From Tetrahymena thermophila SB210 (Eukaryota; Ciliophora; Oligohymenophorea; Hymenostomatida; Tetrahymenidae): DNA of 64,000 bases. Below, piece after piece: positions 1-12,220 of this stretch. Location: the NCBI RefSeq assembly GCF_000189635.1, contig NW_002476169.1, positions 62,001-126,000 of the forward strand, given 5' to 3'. The notes beneath the pieces are model-generated. The model saw only the letters and a program-made list of their open reading frames with translations. It did not search any database and had not been told where the DNA came from. The translations under genes were made by a program, and so were the position numbers. Numbering within the stretch: position 1 is the stretch's first letter; each line of letters opens with the position of its first letter.

Positions 1-1287
1 CAACATGTTAAACAATTAAGTATTGATTATTAAATAAATTTAAATTCTATTCAATTTTGAAATATATTTAATTACTTTAACTTTTATTTTTCCAACTTTT
101 AATTCACTTTAAAAATAATTTATTTCATTTGAGTAAAAAAAATATATTTTACTTACCAAATTTAATCTAATGTTTGCTATTAGTTAAAATAATTTAATAT
201 AAAATTGTTTTATCGGATTAAATAAATTTGCTGTAAAAATATTTAAATTAAAATATTGCTAATATGCTTTACAATTACTAAATAGTTAACAATTTTAATT
301 AATTTCAGTTAATAGCAATAAATATTTCATTCATTTACTTAAAAAATTGATTTTACCAACTAAATTAATGTCCTATTAATTTTTACATAAATCCATTTAA
401 TTTTTTATCTCAAAAAATACTTGAATTGATAAGATTTTAAAGTGATTTTAATTCAATTAATTTATTTAAAATTAAAATTTTTAGCATCATATTTTTTATA
501 CAGGTATGTGAAAAAGTTAATTTATCCAACTAAATAAATTTTAAAAAATTACTCTGAAAAATATATAATGCACCTCCTAAAAATTTTTCAATTTTATGTA
601 AAATTATGCACGTCATATTTGAAAGTCTCTGGTATTTATTTAATAGTAAATAAGAAAGTCATTTAGATTTAAATTTTAATAGTATTCAAATTTAATAGTT
701 TAAAATTTATCTATATTATTATTAAGCTAAATATTACATATTTTATAATTATTTGTTAATCAATTAAAATAATTTAATAGTATATTTTTGTTAGAAAAGA
801 ATGAATTAATTCATTCATTTATTTTAAAACAAATAATTAAGTAAATGGGATAATATGATCAATTCAATCTAAAAAGCATAAATATTTTAATATCAAAATG
901 ATATCAAATTCATACAAGAATATTTTTTTGTAATTTAATATGTCAAAGAACTTTAGTACTGCTTTTAGTATTTTAACTTGAAATCAATACTTATAAAAAA
1001 TTACAAAAAAATAATTCAATTTTTACATAGTTAAATAAAATTATAAAATAATTATATACTTTGTGTATTATATTCAAAACTTAAAAAAATAAATAAATAT
1101 GAATTTAATTTATTTCATTTAATCATTAGCATTTGTAAATATATTTTAAAGGTTTTTTTTTATACATATTAAATTTAATTTAAACAATAATTTTAAAATA
1201 AAATTTAGTGTAAAAATAAAAAATTAATATATTTAGTATTTAGTTAACAAATTAAAGTTAAAATCCAGTAAATTTTAACAAATAGAC
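1..1287. other. AT-rich intergenic stretch
   Basis: Nothing coding is visible in either strand under the ciliate code: A/T homopolymer runs, frequent TGA in all frames and no codon structure. It lies 3' of the minus-strand SANT-like gene and would hold its 3' UTR and polyadenylation signals. Confidence 0.7.
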
Positions 1288-4200
1288 TCAAAGACTTAGA
1301 GAATCATCGTCTATATCTAGGTTATCTTCTTACTATTTAATTTTTTTTCTTTTTTAGTGGCTTTATCCGTTATTTTCTCCTTCATCCTCATCATCAGAAA
1401 AGTTAATTTTTAATTCATCTATATCTTTTTAATTTTAATTTTTTCCTTACTCATCAGTTAATAAGAATTTATTATTTGAACCTTATTTATTTTTAGAGCT
1501 AGAATTTTCTAACATTTCAAACTAATCATCAAGTTCATCAGTTTTTAAGTCACTTATATTGTCAGATAGGTTTATCTCTTCATCACTTATTGCTTAAATT
1601 GAATGTTTCTTTTGAGAAATTTATAGTTGAGAAAGGTTTTTCTAATTATCCTCTGGATATTCAACTTCAATCTTCTGTTTTTACTTTTCTTTTTCTTTAA
1701 TTTTCTTGTTTTTTTTACTTCCTACAAATTGTTCAGGTTCATCAGTATTCTTATCTTACAATTTCCTTTTATTGTTCAGATTACTTTTTGTCCTGCTGAA
1801 ATTTTCAATTTTATTTGAATTTTATTAATTTTAGGTATTTAATTTGTTGATTTAATCTTTTTATTCTGTGTCTAATTCATTTTTTTATGACTAGCTATTT
1901 TCTTCTTTACTATCACTCTCATTTTCTACATCATCACTTTAGTTATCTTTCTATTCATCTTCTTCCTCTTCATTTTATTCATTATCATCATCATCATCAT
2001 CGTCTTCATCTTCTTCTTCTCCATTATCATTATCATTATCATCATTATCATCATCATCTTCATCTTCTTCATCATCATCATTGTTTTCGTCATCATCGTC
2101 ATCATCTTCTTCTTCATCATCTTCATCTTAATTTAAGATCTCATCATCCTCATAAATATCTTCTTCTAAGTTTATTTCATCGTTATCTTCATCGTCAACA
2201 CTTCCTAGATTATCGTTTCTTTCTTCTGCTGATGGCGATCCTTATGAGTTATTTAGAGATCTTTGATTTTTATGGAAATAAGATAGACTAAAATTTTCAA
2301 TATCTCTTTTAACTTAATCTTGAAGAGGAATCTAATTTTCTAGTGCCCTTTTCCTTAAACCAATCATATATGGTTGTTTTTCAAATCTAACATGGTTTTA
2401 ATGAACGTTATTACCCATTTCTGAAGCAATACGTCTATTATTAACTGGGTATTTCATATATTTTAAGTACAGTTCTAAAAACTTTTTATATTACTCTTCA
2501 GTCCATTTTACTCTATTCTCATTATGATATAAATACCCTCTCATCTTTAAAGTATCAGGATTAGATAGATAATCTTTATATTATTTTATTGAATTATCAA
2601 TTTATTCCTATTGAAATATTAATGGTAAAATTTCTTCTTTGAAAATAAGTTATTTATATTTTATGAAATTACTTATGAAGAGAATGCTCCTATTACTTAT
2701 TTTTACTTTGCTTGGCTATTTAAAATAAGGTATTCTTTAAGCTAAGCTTGGTAATTATCAATAAAATATTCGTAATTTTTAATGTAATAAACTAGAGTTT
2801 CATTTATTTTGAGGGTAAAATAATCTACAACCTCCATAGAATCTAATTGCTAAGAGATGTAATTTTTATTTTTAGATGTTGTTTTTCTTTTGCCCCTTTG
2901 TTTACTTGTATTTTAATTTTATTTCTAGTCTCCTTTACCAATTTATTCTTCATTTAATTCAGAATTAAAATTCTCATCATTTATCATATTTTGATTTTCT
3001 TTTGAAGAAATAAAGGTGTAAAAATCTATTCCTAATTTTATAGTATTGAAAAGCAACGTCTTCTCTCTTTTACTTGCCTCAATCAATGAAGATGAATAGT
3101 AATTTTAAATCAGAAATCCCTTTTTGAAAATGAAAATTTATGAAAATAAAAATAGTTTTGTAGATAATTTACAAATTTCTATAGACAAAAATTAGAAAAA
3201 GCATCTAAGTACTCATTTCTAAATTATGATCTTTGATGCTTGATATTTTTTGTTTATTTTTTTTCTTACTCTTTCTCTTACTAAATTTAATTGCTGCTTT
3301 CGCTTTGATTTTTACTTAGCTTTGAGTTTTCATCATTATTATTTTCTTCAATTTCATCTTCATCATTATCATCATCTTCTTAATTTGATTAATTTTCGCT
3401 ATCATTTTCATCGTTATTTTGAATGAGAGATTGAGTTTTATCTTTTTTTATGTATGTTAGTTTGTTTTCCACTTTTTGGTTTTCGTTTTTCATTTCTTCA
3501 TCTTGCTCTTAAAAATAGCTCTTACGACTTCTCGGCCTTTTCTAATTAGAAATCATTTATTTTTCACTTAGCAAAAGCAAAAATATAAAATTCTAAAGTC
3601 TAAAATTTTTTTCATCATTTATTTCTATGTCCTTTTACTTATTTTATTTTATAAAATTTATAGTTTAAAAAATTGTTTTAATTTATTAATTTTTATATCT
3701 ATTTACGACGTTAGTGATTTAGTGTATTATGAACTGGTATACCATAGGAAAAATAAAGAAATCTATCTTTGGATATTTAAAAAATCTATCAGGAACTATT
3801 ATATTTTTCATTCTGAGATAGGAAAAGTAAGTTTATTCAGTTATCTCATCCATCATCTTAGAAGAATTAGATGAATACTGTGAGTAGCTATTTTTGTATT
3901 ACTTTTAGTATTAATCTGTAGTAGTATCATAATATCCCTAACTAAAGTTCAAATTAGGCCTAATTTTTTTGACTTTTTCTTCAAATCTAGTTTATTCTTC
4001 AGAGTCATTCTCTTGTCTTTCAAACTTTTCAATTATGTATTCCTCCGGTAAAATACAATTTTTTAACATTATGTATTTCTTTTTTAAATCTTTAATGTCT
4101 TCTTGATAATTATTATAGATACTCATAGCCTAAACAACTCTATTTTTATCTTCTTTTTACTGCTTTTACTCCTTTTATATATTTACATTTCAATTATTTT

Positions 4201-4989
4201 ATAAAATAAAAATGAACTCAAATAAATTTAACTAATTATTCTTTTAAAATATTAAAATTGTATTTTTGAAATCAATTTTATTATATTTTTTAAAGATATT
4301 TCAAATTATTTAAATAGGATAATTTATTTTTTTAACAACAACCTACTTCCAAATTATTTCATTACAAATTTTAAAATTCTGATCTAAAAATTTTAACGAA
4401 ATATTTCAAAATTCATTCAAAAGGAAATTTAAATTATTTCATGTAGAATATGGTTTTAATGATCATGTAGAACAAAATATTCAAATTAATATGAAAATAA
4501 TAATTCTTTTACTTAATCTTTAACCTTTTAGCTAACTTCATCTGAGCTACTACCAGATTCTGAATAGCTTTCTATGTTTCTATCAGGATTTTCTTTTCTC
4601 CATTACTCCATCCTATGCTATTTTTCTAGCGAAGCTTAATGTCTTATTTATGCGGATTTCTAAATGCTTGAGTTTTAAAGCCAAAATGAGGGGCATGATT
4701 TGATATGAGCAAGTACATAAGCCCTTAATTAATTAATATCTGTTAATTAAACCTCATTTAGTGATAGTTCTATGATAAAAGTTTGAAACTAATGGTCTTA
4801 AAGAGCTGCTTTCTCTTCAGGACTCAAAAATTTTTTTATGGAATGCTAAAAATGTGGAAGATAGTTTATGTTTAAAAAGTGTTATTTTTTTTTATCCAAT
4901 GTAATTGTTTGAAATAAGTTTTTGACTAAAAACCCATCATCAATTCTAAATCCATTTTCGTATTCGGGCTAGTTAAATCTAGGAGGCAT
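1288..4989 (-). CDS. SANT/Myb-like domain protein with acidic region (5 exons)
   Basis: The model uses exons 4513-4989, 3707-4171, 3173-3541, 2697-3077 and 1288-2607 (3012 nt, about 1003 aa, stop TGA). All junctions are GT...AG in phase 0. Near residues 598-650 is a SANT/Myb-like helix set starting WTEEQYKKFLELYLKY, then RRIASEMG, the usual pattern of a tryptophan-led helix followed by an IA-x-x-M/L helix. Residues roughly 715-830 are a long Asp/Glu-rich block coded by GAT/GAA repeats, and the C-terminus is Lys/Gln-rich. The family suggests a chromatin or transcription factor; the specific role is unknown. The first two exons are joined to the rest because no in-frame TGA separates them and an intron at 3542-3706 keeps the phase. 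The alternative is a shorter gene starting at the in-frame ATG at 3556. Exon structure is inferred; the SANT call is moderate. Confidence 0.65.
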
Positions 4990-5301
4990 TCGCTTTAATC
5001 CTATAAAACAATATAATTATATTCCTTTTATTAATTGAATAAATTTAAAACCAAATAAAAATATTATTATTGATATCTTAAATTTGATTATTTTTGAGTT
5101 ATAACATATTCGATAATTATTTGAGATTCAATTATTTAAATTTTTCTTAATTTACTAAAAAATAAATCAGTTTGGCGGAATAAATCAGTTTTTTTTCTGA
5201 ATAAAAAATATGATTTTATTCATTTCTTTTTTTATGTCTTTTATCAAAATGTAAATATGTTTTTATTGTAATTATTTTTTAAAATAAAAATTTTTTAAAA
5301 A
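4990..5301. other. intergenic, SANT-like gene 5' side to tRNA
   Basis: This is AT-rich DNA upstream of the minus-strand SANT-like gene. The T-run just left of the tRNA (minus strand T5A6T5) can serve as its Pol III terminator. No other feature was seen. Confidence 0.5.
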
Positions 5302-5372
5302 TGCTGCGTCCGGGAATCGAACCCGAGCCGATTGCTTGGAAGGCAATAATCCTGCCACTAGACCAACGCAGC
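5302..5372 (-). tRNA. tRNA-Gly(TCC), copy 1
   Basis: The minus strand folds as a cloverleaf. The acceptor stem GCTGCGT pairs with ACGCAGC, and a discriminator A follows. The anticodon stem ATTGC/GCAAT carries the loop CTTCCAA, so the anticodon is TCC (reads GGA, glycine). The T arm has the GGTTCGATTCC box B. There is no intron. A second copy lies 196 bp away with identical sequence and the same first flanking bases. Oligo-T follows the 3' end. Confidence 0.95.
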
Positions 5373-5568
5373 TCAGTGAAATTAATTAAGTGAAAAAGCT
5401 TGATTAATAAAATGATCAATTATTTATATTTTATTAAAATGATTATTTAAAATAAAACTCATTTTAAAATGTTAGCATTTAGCTTCGAAAAGCTTATATT
5501 ATATTTTATTATTTTTAAAAAGCAAAGAAGTATCAAGAAAATAAAAAAATAGAAAACTTTTTAAAAAA

Positions 5569-5639
5569 TGCTGCGTCCGGGAATCGAACCCGAGCCGATT
5601 GCTTGGAAGGCAATAATCCTGCCACTAGACCAACGCAGC
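5569..5639 (-). tRNA. tRNA-Gly(TCC), copy 2
   Basis: The tRNA body is identical to the copy at 5302-5372, in the same orientation, and the immediate flanks match for a few bases at each side (AAAAATG on the left, TCAGTGA on the right). Further out the flanks are unrelated. This looks like a local duplication of the gene, with separate internal promoters. Confidence 0.95.
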
Positions 5640-7300
5640 TCAGTGATAATTTTTGTGACAATCATGTAGATCAAAATAAAGTAAAAAAAAATTTGAAATA
5701 AAAAAATAAGAAAAATACACATATAAAGTATGAATTTTAAAAAAATAATATTTAATTACTATTGAATTTTAACTTCATCTACTAATGTAGAAGGATTATA
5801 AAATGTTAGCATAGGAAAATCAGCTAATAATTGATTAATTAATTATAATAATTTTATTGTGGTTTGCAAGAAAAAAAAGTTAACGCGTGCATATATTATT
5901 TAGATTACTCTTTTGAAAATTTAAAATAAATTTTTTTTTATTTAAATTGATGCTGATTTAAATATTAGCTTTTCCTCTCCTTTCTTGTTACAATTTACAA
6001 TTTGATTTGTAAATTTTTTAATTTTTTTTGCTTTTACCATTTAAAAATTAAGTTGGTTAACAAATGCAAATAAATAACTAAATTAGTTTAAATAAAATAT
6101 TCAAAGTATTCAAAATTAAAATATTAGTTTTTGATGAGACTTAGAGAAGGATATTAAAATTTTGAAACTAATTCATAATTTTTCATACTTTCTTAAACTA
6201 CATGCGTATTTTAACAAATATTAATTGCTTTTTATTTTAATCATGTACTTGTAAAAAAATTGACTTTTTTTGAAATATTAAAAATAAATTATCTCTTTGT
6301 TAGCTTCTTTTCTTTTAAAAAGAATTTATTGAAAAAACATCAATAATAATAAAGCAAGAAGAAAAAATTAATAGTTAAAATAACATATTTAATTCATTTT
6401 TCATCCTCAATTTTTTTTTCAAATACAAATGTAATACTTCCAATCACATCAAAATCTATTACTATTTGAATTATTATTGTAATTAAGAAATTTATTAATT
6501 CAATTAGTTATTGGGTGAGATTGATCGATCGCTGGGGAATTTTTAGAAATTCGTGATGATTTAAATTTTTACTACCCTTTATATCTGTATAAATTGGAAT
6601 AAAATCTATTAATAACCCAAATTTCTCGCAATAACATTATCTTTCAATATTTTTTTTTAAGTAGATTAAATCCAAAAGGTATGTAACGTTATACCAATTT
6701 TTTCAATTAACAGACCAACAGTTAACAGTTGAGTGGGAGTGAGAAAGAAAAAAATTAAATGAAAACATGTATTTTAAAATTATGCCTTGTAAAAATAAAA
6801 AAATAAGTAAAAATTAAAGTAAAATTTTGAGTTTTCAAATATAGAAAATTGAAGAATTGTATTTAAATGCTAAAATTTGATATAAATTAAAAACATAAAT
6901 ATATAGGACATAAGCCTGGGTTACTTTTTGAATGAAATAAATGGAAAATAGGAAACTTTATAAAATAATTCTTATTGTTTCGAAATATTTTTTGCTTAAA
7001 AATTTTTTAAATCAGGATTAGTAATTATTATATTTTTTTGTAAATATTATTTAGATAAAGATGATTTTATCTTATTAAATGATTTTGAATTTTTTATTAT
7101 GAATCATCAATTAGAAGTTTTGATTATAATTTATTTATATTATATATTAGTGATCTATGAAGAGTAATTAATAATAGTTTCTTTACTTACTATTTTTTTT
7201 AAATTTTGACTATAAGATTGTCATTATTTTATTATATTATGTTTATAACTTTTCCAATATTATTAATTTAAATTAATAAGGTATTTTCTTTATACTCATT
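5640..7300. other. AT-rich intergenic stretch
   Basis: No open frame has codon-like structure. A slightly less AT-rich patch at about 6510-6740 contains GATCGATC and a small palindromic segment near 6679-6696, but no RNA family was recognised. It separates the tRNA pair from the 3' end of the Q/N-rich gene. Confidence 0.55.
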
Positions 7301-9622
7301 TCAGAATCTTCTAACTATCATACCCTAGTTCAACACTTTGATCCCTTAAAGGGCGCGCTTAGTGTATATTTACTTGGTCATTATTGCTTATTAGTTTGTT
7401 TATTAACCTTTAATATCATCTATTTCTTCACCTAAATCTGATTGCAATACAATCTCGCATGCATATTTTTTAACTATATTTATGTATTCTATTTTCTCAA
7501 GAATTTGAGGAGTGTTTTAAGAATGCTCAAGAGGCAGTTTAACATCATTAAGATCAAATTTAAAACAAGACAAATGTAACATTTTGTTATTTGAATTTTC
7601 TCTCATATACTAAATTGTCTAGCTATTCAAAGTCAAAAAAAGTAAATTATAATGATCATGACTGAAGAAATCAGTTTTTTGCTTGCTTTAAAACTATGAT
7701 TGCTGCTTAGAAGATAATTTTACTAAAGAAATTAACTTCTTTAGGATCTCTCGAATGTTAAAGGGAACATTTAGTTTCTCTAAATTCTCAAGATAAAAGG
7801 AAGACAGTAGTTTATACATGAAGAGTTTATTCATATTGTGAAATTTAGAGTTGATTACTTTTTTAGAAGAAGTTAACTGGCTGCTTTTAGGTGAATTTTC
7901 ATCCTCTTCTTCTTTGTAAGCTTATTTTTTGTTGTCAGCTTGGATGGAATTTTTAGAGTTTTATGCTTCATTTTCTTCTTCCATTTAGATGAAATCTTGT
8001 TCTGTTTCCATAGCTTCAGTTTTTAGGATACTATGTGCTGATTAATCTAAATCCATTTTCTCGCTAAGTTTACTTTATTAGGAAGCGCATTTTATACAAT
8101 CAGCCAATAGGGTCAATTAGGTGTCATTACCTTTACTGATTGAATTGCATCTGCAAGTAATTGGAAGAGTTTCTGCTTTGCTTAAAGTTGAGTTTTTAAG
8201 GTTGCTTTATTAATTTTTGAACTAATCACAATATTCTGTTTCTTTGTTTATTTAAATTTTCTTGTTTTAGCTATTTTCTTCTTTATCAGAAAATTTTTCA
8301 TCAAAAGAATCGTCAACATAAGAATGGAGATTCAAAGAAAGTGAGGCCTCATTTAGCTGTCCTTCGTTGTATTCTGCCTTTTAAGCAACTTTTATATATG
8401 AGTTTTATTAATGGTCAGCTAATTTCGTGGCGGCCTCTCCCTAAAAATTTTATTCTTAATTTTCTGTTTGGGAGTTTTAAATATTATTTTTAGTTTACAA
8501 TACTGTATGTATACTAAATTTATTATTAGCCAGCTATTGTTTTCTGATTTTTTTTTTTAGCTTAAACACATTACTGTATTTTTAATTATTTGAAATTAAG
8601 GAAGAGAGACTCTCTTTTGCGAAATGAGAGCATCTATTAAACGAGATTGCCCATTTTAGATAAGCATTCTTACTTACTAAATTTTATAATTCTTCCTCTC
8701 CTTCAAAGCATTGACCTGCTAGCTGTTTTTAATGACAGCTGTTTCCTTTATTACTAATGGATATTTTTGATTATTCTAAAAAAGAATAACTATATGACTG
8801 CTCATGTAATTACTAAAGATATGTTTAAATATGAGGCTCAAATTAATTTAAATACTTTTTTCTACCTTCTTCATCTTAGTTAAGCTAGTTTATGGTGAAT
8901 GAATTTTAGCTTTGGTATTTAGTTGTTATGAGAGTTGACTCATTTAAGTTGTTTGAGCAGCTCGAGGCTGTTGATACGCTAGATGTTACACTTGTTCTCT
9001 TTTTAGAGTTTTTAAGTTAGTCTTGGTCAATAAAGTTGAGATTTTCACTAAATGAGTTGTCTTACTAAGTCTTCACTTTTCCCTAAGAGCTTTAAATGTC
9101 GCGGATTTCAGCCTAGCATTCATTGTTATCAAGTATTTAGCCAGATTGTTAATCATATTATTAAAAATGCTAAATTTGATGATGATTATCGTTTTTTTTA
9201 AATGACTACTAAAGCTACTATTTACTCTTATTAGCTACAAGTAAGGAAGGATTTTAAGCAGCATTGTAAGGATGAGCAGAAGATAAAGGAAAAAAATTTA
9301 GCTATAAATTAGGATTTTAGTGTAATTTTTGTTGTTCGTAAAAACTCTACTAAATTATTTATGATTATTATTATTGCTACTATTTTTACTGTTAAATAAA
9401 ATCCTATTGTGAGAATTGTTAGTGGAAGTAGAATGGCATCTAATTTTAAGGAGCTGCCATCATTACGAAAGGAACATTAGATGAAGCTGGATTATTAAGA
9501 ATAGGAAAAGATTAGGTAGGTGGGTAGAATGAGTTAGAAGGCACCATCATCATAGCCATTTATCCATTGTAAGAAGCCAGATTTTAAGGATGCATCAAGT
9601 AGCTATTTTAGAAGTTTATCAT
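7301..9622 (-). CDS. Q/N-rich protein, 773 aa, intronless
   Basis: One uninterrupted frame of 774 codons runs from the ATG at 9622 to TGA at 7301, reading TAA/TAG as Gln. The N-terminal 130 residues are rich in Asn, Gln, Met and Pro, with a run of six or more Gln. The middle is Ser/Asn/Gln-rich and probably disordered, with an acidic Glu/Asp segment around residues 520-580. The last 200 residues look folded: regular hydrophobic spacing such as NKLFMYKLLSSFYLENLEKL and a block ending GMIVRRF. I do not recognise a family. Low-complexity Gln/Asn N-termini of this kind are common in ciliate nuclear regulators, but that is only context. Complete absence of introns over 2.3 kb contrasts with the heavily split gene next to it. 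The start is the first ATG after an AT-rich leader. Confidence 0.8.
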
Positions 9623-12220
9623 TTATTTAAAATTAATATTTCTTTTACAAAAGTAATTTAAAGGCTCTTTAAATAAATATAGAACTATGAAAATTAACTT
9701 ATTTAATTAATTTTTTTTTCTTTTTTACTAATTTTTGTTTCCTGATTTATTTTTATTATAAGTTTTGTTTCTCTCTAGCTTAATTTCAACGAAAAAATTT
9801 ACTTTGATTAATAAAAAAACTATTCATTATTCATAATTTTTATAAGTGATATTTTATTGCTTTTATTCAACTTTGCTTTGTTTTACTTTTTAAGTTTTTT
9901 ATTTAATTTTAAAATAAATTCGCAATCAGCACAATTCATTCTATTAGTGCCGAAAGTAGATTGTATAGACTAAAAGTTGTTTATAATAAATTTAAATAAT
10001 AGTGAAGCTATATTTTTTGAAACAAACCTTACCCGATAATTTATTTTTAACAGGTAATGAATACTCATATTTATCATACATGAGACCGACCTGAATTTAG
10101 GAGCAAAATTAGCGTTTATGATAAAATTGAAAATATTTTTTAACAAATTTTGATAATTTGGATATATATTAATTTTTAAAACAAATATATTTTAATAGAA
10201 AGTATCTGATAGTTAAATATCAAAGATAATATTCTCTAATTTTTATAAATGAGTTTGTTATTAATTTAAAAGTTATTTTTTTATTATTTAAATAAGCACA
10301 ATAATTTTAAGTTGATTTACATTTAAATATTTATTTTTTTAAAAGTAAATAAACAAATATTTTTGCTTTCTCCTAATTGATTTTATTTATATATTAGATT
10401 TATTTATTTATTAATGTGTTTTTTTAGCTTTACTAAAATAGAAAAATAAATACTTAATACTTTGAAATTCAAATTCTCTAGTAGAAAATTAAAATTTGTA
10501 AACACATATACTAATAATATGTCAATTATTATATTATATTTTTAATTATATTAAGTTAAAAATAATTAATTCCAACCATTTTATTATATTTCATATTAAA
10601 ATAAAAAGATTTTTTTATAATTCCTTCTTTTCAATGCAAAAAAAATTTTTTTATTTTTATTTGTTTTTTTAAAAAATACATTAGAAAAAGGCTAAAGAAT
10701 AAGATGAAGACATTCAAGAAAAAGCATGTTTTATTATTAATATAGCTAATTTGAGGTTTGTTTATAATTCAAAATTTAATAAGTTTTCTATATTATTGTA
10801 AATAAATAACATCAAAACCCTAAATAAAAGCTATATTATTTTTTCTATGATTAATTATGGATGAAAAGTAAGTGCAAGTTTTTAGAAATCTACTTTCATT
10901 TTCCATAATTCTTCATTAAATAGCTTACTTAAACTATGAGATGTAATAAAATATTTTTATTATATTCATTCTTTGCTTAATTTATAAGAAAATTAGAATT
11001 TAATATTAAAGAAAGACATTTATTTTTACATTTGAAAAATAATTTAAAAATTTTTTTTAATTATATTTATTTTTCTAAAAAATGACAAAATTCAGTTAAA
11101 AATTATTATTATTTTCTACTAAATAACATTTTATTATAGAAGGGCAATAGTTTAAAACATTTCAAGCTAATCATTGAAGTTGTTTAAAACTAATGTTGTA
11201 TATTTTCGGGATTATTTTATAAGAATATTATCCATTTTACTAAACAGTAAAATTAATCATACGCTAATTAATTAAAAATGATAAATTCTTTATCACACCA
11301 TTTTGGTTGATTAACTTGATTTGCTAGATTAAAAGACATAAAACTCTAAAATGATACTTACTATAATAAAAAGAATAGATATTTTAGTTAAATATAATTG
11401 TGCTAACTATTTCAGGAATATAAAAAATATAAGTAAACATAAAATTCATAAGTTTTTTGGTATTAAAAAAAGCCAACTGAGTTATAAATGAATAGAAATT
11501 TTTATTTTAACTGGTCTTATTTCAAGTACTTGTTTATTGCTCAACTATTTTATTTTACAATAAATGTAGAACAGTTTACAGTATATCAATTGAATTTGAT
11601 ATCTTCTGCAAAAAATATATATGAGTTTTTAACCAGTTTTTTTAAAAAAGGGAGGAGCAATTATTACACTTTTTACTTTTTTTCAAATTTCTTTAGAGGT
11701 TTTATACTATCTAATTACCGAATTTCTTCACATGTATATTTTAATTAATGCTTTATATGATCTTTCATTTTAGTTTTTGCTGCAGAGAAATAATTAATTT
11801 CCCATTTGGTGTTTATGATATTGTAAAATAATTAAGGGAAATTAATAGTTATTTTAGTTAGAAATCATTAAAAGTTAATTTAAATTTAAGCTTTACACAT
11901 TAATTATCATAGATTTTTAAATTTATAAAGAGAAAAATAAATAAAAATTTGAGTAAATTTTAATTTTCGACAAGAAATAGTTTTTTTTCATTATAATTAA
12001 AAGGCATTTTTTATCTACATTTTTATATGGTAATAATGAAAGTATTTAATTTAATAATAACAACAATTTATCTAGTTAACAACAATTAAAAGTATTACAT
12101 ATTTAATTTTATAATAATTATTTTATTATATTAAGTATTTTATTTTCAGTCATTAATTAGCTATTGTGAAAATAAAAATAACATATATTCATACAAGAGT
12201 AATTAATTTTAATATTTGGT
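9623..12220. other. AT-rich intergenic stretch, 2.6 kb
   Basis: This lies between two minus-strand genes and would hold the upstream region of the Q/N-rich gene and the 3' region of the coiled-coil gene. An 86-codon plus-strand frame at 11488-11748 has AT-driven composition (Phe, Tyr, Asn, Ile) and no family signal, so I do not call it. A GC-containing hairpin sits at 10051-10093 (listed separately). Confidence 0.55.
10051..10093. other. possible stem-loop in intergenic DNA
   Basis: CAGGT (10051-10055) pairs with ACCTG (10089-10093), and inside it CTCAT (10064-10068) pairs with ATGAG (10080-10084), in a region that is locally less AT-rich than its surroundings. It could be a structured small RNA or chance. 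No known family was recognised. Confidence 0.2.

Noticed and set aside
1887-2291. His-rich plus-strand and Met/Lys-rich minus-strand ORFs
   Set aside because: Both are shadows of the GAT/GAA acidic tract of the SANT-like gene read in wrong frames.
4740-4760. Possible chromosome breakage sequence
   Set aside because: A short AAACCTC-like match lies inside coding sequence, and the full 15-bp Tetrahymena breakage motif is absent from what I read.
11488-11748. 86-codon plus-strand ORF
   Set aside because: AT-driven composition, no family signal and no supporting neighbouring exons.
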